Assembly (NCBI GenBank): GCA_000824785.1
Contig: CCNB01000003.1
Coordinates: 222,332-286,331, forward strand
Source: Mesorhizobium plurifarium
Lineage (GTDB): Bacteria > Pseudomonadota > Alphaproteobacteria > Rhizobiales > Rhizobiaceae
DNA length: 64,000 bases
Reading direction: 5' to 3'
Below the pieces are notes generated by a model. The model saw only the letters and a program-made list of their open reading frames with translations, did no database searches and was not told the origin of the DNA. The translations under genes were made by a program, and so were the position numbers. The number at the start of each line of letters is the position of its first letter. Positions within the stretch are counted from its first letter, which is position 1. Shown here piece after piece: positions 51,887 through 59,238 of this stretch.

Positions 51887-53055
51887 GGCGTGGTTTGTTG
51901 TTTTCGGGCGCCGTCGCCGTCGCGGTGGCCATGAGCCTGGCCATGGACTGCAGCGTGGCGCATGCTGGCGGTGCCGAGGACTATTATCCCAAGCGCGTAT
52001 GGGGTTCCTTCGAAGGCGGGCAGATGAACACCTCGCTGCTTGTGTTCCGCGACCTTAACAGGAACGGCGTCTACGATCTGGGCGACCGGCCGATGTCGCG
52101 CGTGGCCGTCGAGCTCGACAAGCCGAACGGCAGCACGATCATGCGCCTGACCAATGTCGACGGCTTCGCGAATTTCCGCATGTCGGTCAGCCAGCGTGAT
52201 TTCGAAGTTGTCGATCCCGGGCACTATGCGTTCCGCGTCGTGCCACCGCCGGGGTATACTGTCACCACCGGCAATGCCTCGCAGGAAAGCGACTATGTCG
52301 TTTCGCCCGGATCGCCGGGCGACATGATTGCAAGGACCACCACGCATCCGGTCGGTCTCGCGGCGGACCTGACGATGGGCGGCGCGGCCGCCGCCGGATC
52401 GCGCGTGTCCCTCACGGGGCCCGACGGCGTAACGTCCGCCGCCAAGGTCGGCCTCGACGGGCGCTTCAGCGCAGCCGTCACGCCAGGCGAATGGCTGGTC
52501 GATTTTTCGGCCGGCGGAGCGACTGAGCGGAGGCATGTCGTCGTCGGCTCGGCGCCGGTAATACTCTCGGCGTTTTCCGGCCTGGGCAGATCGGCCGAGG
52601 CGCCGCTGCCCAACCAGCATGTCGTCGGCTTCGACGACTTGATGACGTCGCCCGGCGTGTTCGAAATTCCGTCCGGTTACGGCGGGCTCAACTGGTACAA
52701 CCTCGTTGCCATGCACCAAAGCTTCACCGCTGGCCCGGGCTACGTCAACACCACCATGTCGGGCGAGTTCATCGCCTATAACAGCTCCGGCCACCCGGCG
52801 CAGGTGTTCAGCGACAAGCCGTTCGATTTCACCGGCGCCTATTTCGGCGCCGGCTGGGACGATGCGGAGGGCGAGACGCTGATCCTCAAAGCATGGCGGG
52901 GCGATGAGCCCGCCTATGAGGACCAACTGGCGCTGTCCGCCAACGGCCTTGTCTATTTCGCGGCCGACTACAGCCGCATAACGAGGCTTGAGATCCGCAC
53001 GCTGCATTACTGGCAGGCCGCGATCGACGATTTCGCTTACCGCACCGGGCCGTAG
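51883..53055 (+). CDS. Exported protein with Cna/SdrD-like domains
   Basis: A 390-residue protein with a signal peptide (MRRGLLFSGAVAVAVAMSLA, cut near the AHAGG site). Residues 40-140 look like a Cna-B/SdrD beta-sandwich (VFRDLNRNGVYDLGDRPMSR and GYTVTTGNASQESDYVV). A second carboxypeptidase-regulatory-like module and a C-terminal all-beta domain (DFTGAYFGAGWDDAEGETL, then LEIRTLHYWQAAIDDFAY) follow. It is likely a surface or periplasmic binding protein and could be a substrate of the HTTM protein. Start GTG 51883. Confidence 0.75.
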   Translation: MRRGLLFSGAVAVAVAMSLAMDCSVAHAGGAEDYYPKRVWGSFEGGQMNTSLLVFRDLNRNGVYDLGDRPMSRVAVELDKPNGSTIMRLTNVDGFANFRMSVSQRDFEVVDPGHYAFRVVPPPGYTVTTGNASQESDYVVSPGSPGDMIARTTTHPVGLAADLTMGGAAAAGSRVSLTGPDGVTSAAKVGLDGRFSAAVTPGEWLVDFSAGGATERRHVVVGSAPVILSAFSGLGRSAEAPLPNQHVVGFDDLMTSPGVFEIPSGYGGLNWYNLVAMHQSFTAGPGYVNTTMSGEFIAYNSSGHPAQVFSDKPFDFTGAYFGAGWDDAEGETLILKAWRGDEPAYEDQLALSANGLVYFAADYSRITRLEIRTLHYWQAAIDDFAYRTGP

Positions 53056-53141
53056 CGCGATCAGCAGAGTGGCCGCTGCGTTCAGGCATGAAGCGCGTCC
53101 TTTGGTCGGCTTCTGCGCGAGTGCGTAAAGGCCACGCCGCG

Positions 53142-53909
53142 TCAGCAGGACGATCTCGGAGAAGTTCCGCAGGAACGCGGGCCGCCGTCCGAATGCCCGG
53201 CGCCGTCGTTGTGATGGCCGGTGCCGCCATTGCCTCCGGAACTGCCGTTCCCGCCGGAGCTGCCGTTTCCACCCGAGCTGCCGTTGCCACCGGAGCCGCC
53301 ATTGCCTCCCGAGCCGTTGCCACTGGAACCGCCATTCCCAGCAGAGCCGCCGTTGCCCCCTGAACCGTTCCCGCCGGAACCACCGTTCCCGCCACCATTT
53401 CCAGCGCCGCCGTTTCCAGCGGATCCGCCATCGCCGCCGGAGCCGCCGTTGCCGCCATTCCCTCCGTTGCCGCCAGCGGAACCACCGTTGCCGCCATTCC
53501 CTCCGTTGCCGCCAGCGGAACCACCGTTGCCGCCGTTCCCGCCAGCGGAGCCGCCGTTCCCGCCATTTCCTCCGTTGCCGCCATTCCCTCCGTTTCCGCC
53601 AGCGGAGCCGCCATTGCCGCCGTTGCCGCCATTTCCGCCGGTGGCCTGGGCCAGAAGAGCGCGCTTGGCCTCCTGCAGCAGGGCTTTCCGATCTATGGAC
53701 TGGTGGAGCCCGTCTCGCGACTCCGGCAGGACCGACACCGCGCGCGTTGTGATCGGCAGCAGCATGGTCGATGCCAGCACCGCCGCTGCCACAATGGGAA
53801 GGGATCGCCGCCTTATGCCGGCATTGCCCGTGAAGGCCAAACCGAAGCGTCCTGCCGACACTCGCCTGGCAGGCTCGGAACCTGTTTCGATCGACATGAT
53901 ACCAGTCAC
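53142..53909 (-). CDS. Gly/Asn-rich repeat protein (PGRS-like) with shared leader
   Basis: A 255-residue protein. Residues 1-24 (MTGIMSIETGSEPARRVSAG and on) match the leader of the 50557 protein. Residues 30-60 hold a hydrophobic segment (RSLPIVAAAVLASTMLLPI). Residues 90-240 are a long run of GGNGGNGG, GGSAGGN and similar units, like mycobacterial PE_PGRS or glycine-rich cell-surface proteins. The end has two cysteines. Its GTG start at 53909 is supported by the shared promoter. Surface adhesion or matrix roles are speculation. Confidence 0.72.
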   Translation of the reverse strand: MTGIMSIETGSEPARRVSAGRFGLAFTGNAGIRRRSLPIVAAAVLASTMLLPITTRAVSVLPESRDGLHQSIDRKALLQEAKRALLAQATGGNGGNGGNGGSAGGNGGNGGNGGNGGNGGSAGGNGGNGGSAGGNGGNGGNGGSAGGNGGNGGNGGSGGDGGSAGNGGAGNGGGNGGSGGNGSGGNGGSAGNGGSSGNGSGGNGGSGGNGSSGGNGSSGGNGSSGGNGGTGHHNDGAGHSDGGPRSCGTSPRSSC

Positions 53910-53947
53910 CCGCGTAACCCGGGCGGGACTATAGACGGGTTGAACCT
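53910..53947 (-). promoter_or_regulatory. Promoter shared with the 50557 gene
   Basis: Minus strand: TTCAACCCGTCTATAGTCCC and following bases, aligned with 50519-50556 (TTGAACCGGTCTATAGTCTC). The spacing from TATAGT to the GTG start is nearly the same. Confidence 0.6.
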
Positions 53948-54014
53948 TTGTTCTCGACCATCCCAGAAATAGTCATCTGGTCGACGCGGCGGCCGCTCGT
54001 CCGGCGTCCTCGGT

Positions 54015-54497
54015 TCATTTGTCGTGCGCGCCTCTCACCCGCGCTGCCGCCTCGGCAAAGGAGATCTCGCCCTTGATCTCGCGCATCGCCATCGAGGTCA
54101 CTGTGCGGCGCACGCCGGGCAGGCGGCTGAGCTCCTCGCGCAGCATGCGATCGAGCGCCATCATGTCGACGGTGACGATCTGGAGCAGATAATCGGCTTC
54201 GCCCGTGGTGGCGTAGCAGCGGCGGATCAGCGGGTGCTTCTTCACCGCCGCCTCGAAGGCATCCGACACCTCGAAGTCGATCGACACCTGGATGAAGGCC
54301 TCGATGCCGAAGCCGATCCCGGCCGGGTCGACGCGGGTCGAATATCCGCGGATAATGCCGGCCTCTTCCAGCGCCTTCACCCGTTTCCAGCAAGGCGTCT
54401 TGCTCAATCCGACCTCCTCGGCGAGCGCGCCGAAGGAGATGCGAGCGTCGCGCTCAAGCGCAGCGACTATTCTGCGGTCGAGTGCATCCAACGTCAT
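54015..54497 (-). CDS. Lrp/AsnC-family regulator
   Basis: A 160-residue regulator: helix-turn-helix (LDALDRRIVAALERDARISF, then LAEEVGLSKTPCWKRVKALEE) and RAM domain with IRRCYATTGEADYLLQIVTVD. It is divergent from the tryptophan-dioxygenase-like gene, probably regulating it. ATG 54497 is the natural start; the frame extends upstream through the promoter region. Confidence 0.88.
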   Translation of the reverse strand: MTLDALDRRIVAALERDARISFGALAEEVGLSKTPCWKRVKALEEAGIIRGYSTRVDPAGIGFGIEAFIQVSIDFEVSDAFEAAVKKHPLIRRCYATTGEADYLLQIVTVDMMALDRMLREELSRLPGVRRTVTSMAMREIKGEISFAEAAARVRGAHDK

Positions 54498-54549
54498 TCG
54501 TTCTCCAATATGGCAGAAGATGTCGACAATCGTCCTTCGTTTTTTGCCA

Positions 54550-54579
54550 CTTGAACAACAGAAAGGAACAATGTTCAAG
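54550..54579. promoter_or_regulatory. Inverted repeat upstream of the dioxygenase-like gene
   Basis: CTTGAAC (54550-54556) and GTTCAAG (54573-54579) form perfect seven-base inverted arms with a 16-base A-rich spacer, about midway between the Lrp gene and the dioxygenase gene. An Lrp operator is likely. Confidence 0.5.
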
Positions 54580-54633
54580 CCGAAAGCGCTATCCTTGTCG
54601 CCAAGTCGAAACCCGACGCGAGGAGGACGAGCC

Positions 54634-55389
54634 ATGGACAAGACGGACTATCACGCCCGCATCGAGGCGCCCGAAATGCGCGACTACGGCGTTTATCTGA
54701 AATGCGACCAGCTGCTCGCCTGCCAGAAGCCGCTCGCCGAGATGGTCAATGCCGACGAATTGCAGTTCCAGATCGTGCATCAGGTCGAGGAGCTTTGGAT
54801 GAAGCTTATCGCCTACACGCTGGTCGACGTGCTCGACTATCTGGAGAGGCAGGACACCCACCGCATCGTCACGCTGATGGGCCGCGTGCACCGGTTGATG
54901 CGCATGATGACGGCGCAGCTCGATCTCCTGGAGACGATGTCGCCCAAGGAGTATCAGCAGATCCGCCTGCAGCTCGGCAATGGCAGCGGCCAGGAGTCAC
55001 CCGGTTTCAAGCTCTTGCTGCGCCTGCCGCCGGATCTTTGGCGGGCCTTCAAGCGTGCCTATTGCGACGGCCGCGGGCTGACCGTGGAGGATATCTATGA
55101 CGAGCATTACGACCACGGTGATTCCTATGTCGTGGCCGAGGCGCTGATCGAGTTCGACGAGCTGTTCCAGAAATTCCGCGCCAACCACCTTTATCTGATC
55201 CACCGCTCGATCGGGCTGGGCGCCAAGTCGCTGAAGGGACGGCCGGTGGAAATCCTCGAAGGCGGCGCCCGCCATCGCTTCTTCCCCGAGCTCTGGGACA
55301 TACGCTGCGACATGACCGACCGCTGGGGCGCCGAATACGGCACCGTGCGGGATTCAATCAGCCATCCGCCGCAAGCAAAGGCGGGGTAA
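54634..55389 (+). CDS. Tryptophan 2,3-dioxygenase family protein, divergent
   Basis: A 251-residue protein of the haem dioxygenase family. Seen are LQFQIVHQVEELWMKLI (with the distal-side His), LGNGSGQESPGFKLLL, and FFPELWDIRCD near the end. The haem-ligand region keeps a His (RANHLYLIHRSIG). The usual GTGGSSG loop that binds the substrate carboxylate is replaced by AKSLKGRPVE. Tryptophan oxidation to N-formylkynurenine is the family reaction; this member may differ. Length is a little short. GAGGAGGACGAGCC precedes ATG 54634. Confidence 0.8.
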   Translation: MDKTDYHARIEAPEMRDYGVYLKCDQLLACQKPLAEMVNADELQFQIVHQVEELWMKLIAYTLVDVLDYLERQDTHRIVTLMGRVHRLMRMMTAQLDLLETMSPKEYQQIRLQLGNGSGQESPGFKLLLRLPPDLWRAFKRAYCDGRGLTVEDIYDEHYDHGDSYVVAEALIEFDELFQKFRANHLYLIHRSIGLGAKSLKGRPVEILEGGARHRFFPELWDIRCDMTDRWGAEYGTVRDSISHPPQAKAG

Positions 55390-55401
55390 GGGCGCAACCT
55401 T

Positions 55402-55590
55402 CCTCGCCCCGCGCGAAGCGGGGGGAGAGGTGGCCGCGCAGCGGCCGGAGAGGGGCCCTCGTAGAGTGCCGACTAGATGGGGTTCGCCGCTTGGCGTTTG
55501 TCCCACCATCGCTGGCGCAGCCCCCTCTCCGTCGCGGCTTCGCCGCGCCACCTCTCCCCCGCCTGTGGCGGGGGAGAGGAAAAGGGCGCC
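55402..55590. repeat. Palindromic intergenic repeat, long form
   Basis: About 190 bases after the dioxygenase gene. They hold CCCCGCGCGAAGCGGGG, GGTGGCCGCGCAGCGGCC, CGTCGCGGCTTCGCCGCG and CCCCCGCCTGTGGCGGGGG palindromes. The middle closely resembles 59862-60006, including GGCCGGAGAGGGGCC and CTCCGTCGCGGCTTCGCCG. Confidence 0.8.
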
Positions 55591-55678
55591 TCGAAAAATC
55601 TTCCCCACCCCTGTCGGAATCCTCTCCCTCCGCCCGTCCTTGGGGCATCGACCGCTTCAACCATCCGGAGGGAAACTC

Positions 55679-56101
55679 GTGGAAAACACTCAATCGACCT
55701 GGCAGACCGTCGCCATTCTCATCGCCCGCCTGATCTTCGCCGCCATGTTCGCGATGGGCGTCGCCTTCAAGCTCATGGATATGGGCGCCACTGCCGGCTA
55801 CATCGCCGCCGCGGGCTTTGCGTTCCCGCTGTTCCTGGCCTGGTGTGCGGCGATCCTCGAAACGCTGCTGGTGATATCCTTCCTCACCGGCGCTTATCTG
55901 ACACCGTTGGCGCTGATCGGCGCGGTTTACGTCACCTTCCTTGGCTTTGCCTTCCACGGCCCGTCGCACTGGGCCGGAAACCAGGCCGAGTTCGGCGCCT
56001 TCATGTCGCATTTCCCCTTCGCCGCCGGCCTGCTCTACGCCGCGGCGCACGGCCCCGGCAGCGTTCTTGCGCTGCGCCAGGGCTGGCCGGGCAGAGCATG
56101 A
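55679..56101 (+). CDS. DoxX-family membrane protein
   Basis: A 140-residue, four-span membrane protein of the DoxX family: ILIARLIFAAMFAMGVAFKL, FAFPLFLAWCAAILETLLVI and FHGPSHWAGNQAEFGAFMSH. DoxX proteins are linked to quinone/thiol redox chemistry; function here is unknown. Start GTG 55679 has CCGGAGGGAAA before it. Long palindromic repeats lie on both sides. Confidence 0.85.
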   Translation: MENTQSTWQTVAILIARLIFAAMFAMGVAFKLMDMGATAGYIAAAGFAFPLFLAWCAAILETLLVISFLTGAYLTPLALIGAVYVTFLGFAFHGPSHWAGNQAEFGAFMSHFPFAAGLLYAAAHGPGSVLALRQGWPGRA

Positions 56102-56102
56102 T

Positions 56103-56250
56103 CCTTTCCTTCTCCCCGTTCCACGGGGGTGAGGCGTGGTCCGCGTTAGCGGACGAAAAGCCAATTGCTTGGCTTTTCGAACAACGAACGCCCGGAGCGA
56201 AAGCGCAGGGCTGTCGTGCCCCGAAGGGGCGGATAAGGGGCGGCGCCCAC
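56103..56250. repeat. Palindromic intergenic repeat
   Basis: After the doxX gene: CTTCTCCCCGTTCCACGGGG, GTCCGCGTTAGCGGAC, AAAAGCCAATTGCTTGGCTTTT and GCCCCGAAGGGGC palindromes in series. It is a different arrangement from 55402-55590 but the same general type. Confidence 0.65.
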
Positions 56251-56277
56251 ATTTCAAGGCAAGGCGCCTGCCCGCCC

Positions 56278-56583
56278 TCACATCTGATCGTTATACGGCT
56301 CCTTCATCTGCCCGACCATGCGCGCCAGCTTGGAGAAGGACGGCATGTCCGCTTCCGGCTGGCACTGGTTGGCGAGCTCGAGCAGCCGGATTGGGAAGTT
56401 GACGGCGTCACGGCTCGATGCCGACATGCCTTCCGACCGGTCCTCACCCGTCTCGGCAGCCTCGGCTTTACGCAATGCGATGTCGATTTCCTCGACGGTG
56501 AGCACACCTTTCTTGACGAGCACGTGGTTGATCGCGGCGACGGCCATCAGCAGGCCCTCGAGTTGCAGATTGGCGACGTTCAT
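56278..56583 (-). CDS. Hypothetical protein
   Basis: A 101-residue, mainly helical protein (MNVANLQLEGLLMAVAAINH, then LVKKGVLTVEEIDIALRKAE). A similar small protein recurs in rhizobia without a named role. The ribosome site is AGGAACGCC before ATG 56583. Confidence 0.6.
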   Translation of the reverse strand: MNVANLQLEGLLMAVAAINHVLVKKGVLTVEEIDIALRKAEAAETGEDRSEGMSASSRDAVNFPIRLLELANQCQPEADMPSFSKLARMVGQMKEPYNDQM

Positions 56584-56655
56584 GGCGTTCCTCCCATTGA
56601 CCTCGCCTCAAGAACGCATGAGGGGCGTTTCCGATCCGGGTGGAAGCCTATGCGG

Positions 56656-56925
56656 CTAAGCCTCCATCCACCGCTCGCCATATTCGCTCCAAAGCTGCCT
56701 GATCTCGCGATTGCCGAGCGGCGGCGTCTGGCGGTCGCCATAGAAAACGGCGACGGCACTGAGGTCGTACTGGCCCTCGGCCTGGGCGATGAGGCGGATC
56801 GCTTCGCCGAGTGGTCTCGAATGGAAGATCGGATCGGCCTGGCCCCGGCCCAGGCTGCGAACGCCCGAAATGCTTGCAGGCACATGCCGCATCCGAAAGA
56901 CGGATGCCATGGCAGGTCTGTCCAT
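56656..56925 (-). CDS. Hypothetical protein
   Basis: An 89-residue protein with GQADPIFHSRPLGEAIRLIA and QYDLSAVAVFYGDRQTPPLG, ending in a Trp-rich helix. No family is known to me. ATG 56925 follows GGAGAGCAGC; the frame extends upstream through a TTCCCTCAGGGAA palindrome. Confidence 0.55.
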   Translation of the reverse strand: MDRPAMASVFRMRHVPASISGVRSLGRGQADPIFHSRPLGEAIRLIAQAEGQYDLSAVAVFYGDRQTPPLGNREIRQLWSEYGERWMEA

Positions 56926-57151
56926 GCTGCTCTCCGCGATTCCCTGAGGGAATGATCCCATAAGCTCCGGCTAATGACCAGCCCGGGACAACCAGCCACA
57001 GCAGAGGGCAGGGAGCAGCACAACCTTGAAACGAAAAGATCTGATATAGAAAGAAAAAGGCCGAGCGCGACGGCCTTTGCCTCCGCGCGGCCGCCGCGAG
57101 GCGCTCACCGCCATTGCTCGGTTCGGCCGCTGCAGCCGGGACCGGAAAGGT

Positions 57152-57625
57152 CTACCTGTGCCAGCGACGCAGCCAGTCCGGCTCGGGGTCGGCGTTTCGG
57201 CTGATCGCCATGCCGGCCAGCAATCCGACCAGTCCGCCGATCAGCATTGCCGTCGAGAAGGTGCCGGGGTTCTGCTGCACCGTTTCCGAAACGCTATGTG
57301 CCTGGGTGCGCAACTGGCTCGCCGCGCGCGACGCGCGATCGGAGGCGCCGCTGTAGAGGGACGAGGCACGATCGGCCGCGCTTCGGTACCAGCCCTGCGC
57401 GGTCTCGGCAGCATCCTCGGCCTGTTCGGCAAGCGCGCGGTTCAGCCGGTTCACCTCGCGCTTCAGCTCGGCGATCTGCTTTTTCATCGCGTCTTCGGAC
57501 GCTTTCGCGGCCCGCGTGTTGCCACGCGACGCGGCGCTGCTGCGCGATGCGCTGCTGCTGCGCGCGGCCGTGGTTTTCGGATTGCCGTCGGCTGAATTGG
57601 CGGTGCTAGTGTCGTTGTCTGCCAT
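57152..57625 (-). CDS. DUF883 (ElaB/YqjD-like) membrane-anchored protein
   Basis: A 157-residue protein: Ser/Ala-rich N-terminus, a long amphipathic coiled-coil-like region (IAELKREVNRLNRALAEQAE, then YRSAADRASSLYSGASDRAS) and one C-terminal transmembrane helix (STAMLIGGLVGLLAGMAIS). E. coli YqjD/ElaB anchor ribosomes to the membrane in stationary phase; this gene may act likewise. AAAAAGGAGAAACC precedes ATG 57625, and a full EcfG-type promoter is upstream. Confidence 0.82.
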   Translation of the reverse strand: MADNDTSTANSADGNPKTTAARSSSASRSSAASRGNTRAAKASEDAMKKQIAELKREVNRLNRALAEQAEDAAETAQGWYRSAADRASSLYSGASDRASRAASQLRTQAHSVSETVQQNPGTFSTAMLIGGLVGLLAGMAISRNADPEPDWLRRWHR

Positions 57626-57649
57626 CGGTTTCTCCTTTTTGCCTCCTGG

Positions 57650-57674
57650 AACGGCCAAGGCGTCGCATGGTTCC
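57650..57674 (-). promoter_or_regulatory. EcfG-type promoter, full match
   Basis: Minus strand: GGAAC (57674-57670), 16 bases, CGTT (57653-57650), 25 bases before the DUF883 gene. Confidence 0.7.
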
Positions 57675-57720
57675 GCGCCGCATGATCCGAGCCCCGTGCC
57701 CGCCCGGCCAGAAAACAGAG

Positions 57721-57740
57721 CCGCGGAGCGTGCTCCGCGG
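57721..57740 (-). terminator. Rho-independent terminator
   Basis: CCGCGGAGC (57721-57729), two bases, GCTCCGCGG (57732-57740). On the minus strand the stem is followed by CTCTGTTTTC, so it ends the 57765-58088 gene. Confidence 0.8.
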
Positions 57741-57764
57741 CCCTTGCTTCAAGCCCGGCGCCCG

Positions 57765-58088
57765 TTACTTGCCGCAATTCTTGTCATTGACGTTCGGCTC
57801 CATCGTGCCGGCGGTCGAGTTGTTCGCATCGCCCACCGTGCCCTGCGGGCTGTTCGGGCAGTTCTTGTCGGCGTTCGAATTCATGTCGCCGCCACTGATG
57901 CTGCCGGTCGTGCCGGTGTCAGGCGGCCCCATCTGGTCAGGCGATGGCGTGGCCGGCGTCTTCGGGTCGACGGTGATGGTCTGGCCGCTGCCGCCGCCAT
58001 TGTTTCCGGCGGTGCCGGCGGTCTGGCCCATCGCCGCCGTGGCGAGACCGATCGTCAGGGCCGAAGCTGCAAGGATCTTCATAAGCAT
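57765..58088 (-). CDS. Exported Gly/Asn/Thr-rich hypothetical protein
   Basis: A 107-residue protein with a signal peptide (MLMKILAASALTIGLATAAM) and a low-complexity mature part rich in Gly, Asn, Thr and Pro, with two cysteines in the repeated motif DKNCPN and DKNCGK. It recalls the exported 38102 protein. An EcfG-type promoter match precedes it. Confidence 0.65.
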   Translation of the reverse strand: MLMKILAASALTIGLATAAMGQTAGTAGNNGGGSGQTITVDPKTPATPSPDQMGPPDTGTTGSISGGDMNSNADKNCPNSPQGTVGDANNSTAGTMEPNVNDKNCGK

Positions 58089-58141
58089 GATCTTCTCCTC
58101 TGTGCGAGACGGTTCGTCTGTCGCGTTGCGACTAAGGGTGG

Positions 58142-58166
58142 AACCCGTCGGACTAAGGTTGGTTCC
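58142..58166 (-). promoter_or_regulatory. EcfG-type promoter match
   Basis: Minus strand: GGAAC (58166-58162), 16 bases, GGTT (58145-58142), about 54 bases before the 58088 gene. Confidence 0.6.
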
Positions 58167-58344
58167 GACAAAATTCCCTTCGGCTTTCGGCTGCAGGGCT
58201 CGATCCGTGGCTGTGGCGGGCGTGCCTCGCCCACAGAGGTCGGGCCAAGCGGATTTGGAGAAATAGGAAAGTTTGCCTAAACCCTATTGCCGGGTGAGGG
58301 CAGCTATGCTACTATTCTGTCCATGGTGCTGATTTGCGCCAACG

Positions 58345-58367
58345 GCCCGCCGCAAGGCGGTTTTTTT
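58345..58367 (+). terminator. Hairpin plus T-run at the prophage edge
   Basis: CCGCC GCAA GGCGG followed by seven T (58361-58367). It precedes the first prophage-like gene and may mark the left edge of the prophage remnant. Confidence 0.6.
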
Positions 58368-58442
58368 GTTTCAAGCACTGGCGGGACAGAGGGGCGCGAG
58401 GGAACGCCGCCTCATCCATTCCATCTGCACATCGAGGCCTTC

Positions 58443-58811
58443 ATGCCACGTTACGCTACCATCGTCACCGCCGATGACGGCGCCGAGATCGTCAGCGCCA
58501 TCGGCGAGTTCGAGAGCGCAAGCCTGCCGCTCAGTTCAGGCCGCATTGAGCAGGTCGCGCCCGGCGTGCGCATCGGCATGGTGCGTGGCGGCATGGTCGA
58601 TGCCGTCGCCGGTTTCGGCTTTCCGCGCCAGGGCCCCAGCCCCTCGGTAGCTCGCGTTGCCATCGCGACGTTGGCGGCAATGACCGCGCCGGCGGCCGAC
58701 GGCGAGCCCGCCAGGCCGGCACGTGCCAAGCCGCGCAGGAAACCCGCGCGCAAGGTCCGCAAGGCGAAGGCGGCAAAGGCCGCGTCATCCGTTCCGGCTG
58801 CCCATGGCTGA
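58443..58811 (+). CDS. Prophage-associated hypothetical protein
   Basis: A 122-residue protein: N-terminal beta-rich domain (MPRYATIVTADDGAEIVSAI, then LPLSSGRIEQVAPGVRIGMV) and a very basic Ala/Lys/Arg tail. It lies just before the terminase genes and overlaps the next gene by eight bases. The basic tail suggests nucleic-acid binding. No family is known. Confidence 0.6.
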   Translation: MPRYATIVTADDGAEIVSAIGEFESASLPLSSGRIEQVAPGVRIGMVRGGMVDAVAGFGFPRQGPSPSVARVAIATLAAMTAPAADGEPARPARAKPRRKPARKVRKAKAAKAASSVPAAHG

Positions 58812-59238
58812 CGAAAACGAGGCCCGCCGCAAGCCCGCTGGCGCGAAGCGGGCAGGGCGAAAGCCGCAGGCTCGCCGCGTCGATGTTGCTTCGCCCAATT
58901 GCCCGAAGCGCTCGCGAAAGACGCTCGTCGACGACTTCGCCGCTGCGCTGCGCGCCGACTTCCGCGCCCATGGCGCCGGCGTCATCGCCGCGGTGCGGGC
59001 CGAAAAGCCGGAGCAATACCTGAAGGTCGTGCTGACGCTGCTGCCCAAGGATTTTTCGCAGGATTTCGATGCCGATAAGAAGAGTCTCGACCGGTTGAGT
59101 GATGACGAGATCAAGAGCCGAATCCGCGGCCTCGAAGCGAGTCTGCGGCCTTTCCTCAAAGAAGATGCCGGCCTCGAAGGAGATGCGGGCGTATCTGGCC
59201 CTTCTGGAGGAACTGGAACGGCGGCGGCGCGGCAATAG
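58804..59238 (+). CDS. Possible terminase small subunit
   Basis: A 144-residue protein with a basic N-terminus (ARRKPAGAKRAGRKPQARR) and a helical part VDDFAAALRADFRAHGAGVI followed by KPEQYLKVVLTLLPKDFS. Proteins with this pattern precede large terminase genes in related prophages. It overlaps the terminase large-subunit gene. The small-subunit role is inferred from position. Confidence 0.6.
   Translation: MADENEARRKPAGAKRAGRKPQARRVDVASPNCPKRSRKTLVDDFAAALRADFRAHGAGVIAAVRAEKPEQYLKVVLTLLPKDFSQDFDADKKSLDRLSDDEIKSRIRGLEASLRPFLKEDAGLEGDAGVSGPSGGTGTAAARQ

Noticed and set aside
53221-53934. Pro/Leu-rich plus-strand frame opposite the Gly/Asn repeat protein
   Set aside because: It is the complement of the GGN repeat; the minus strand has the shared promoter and leader.
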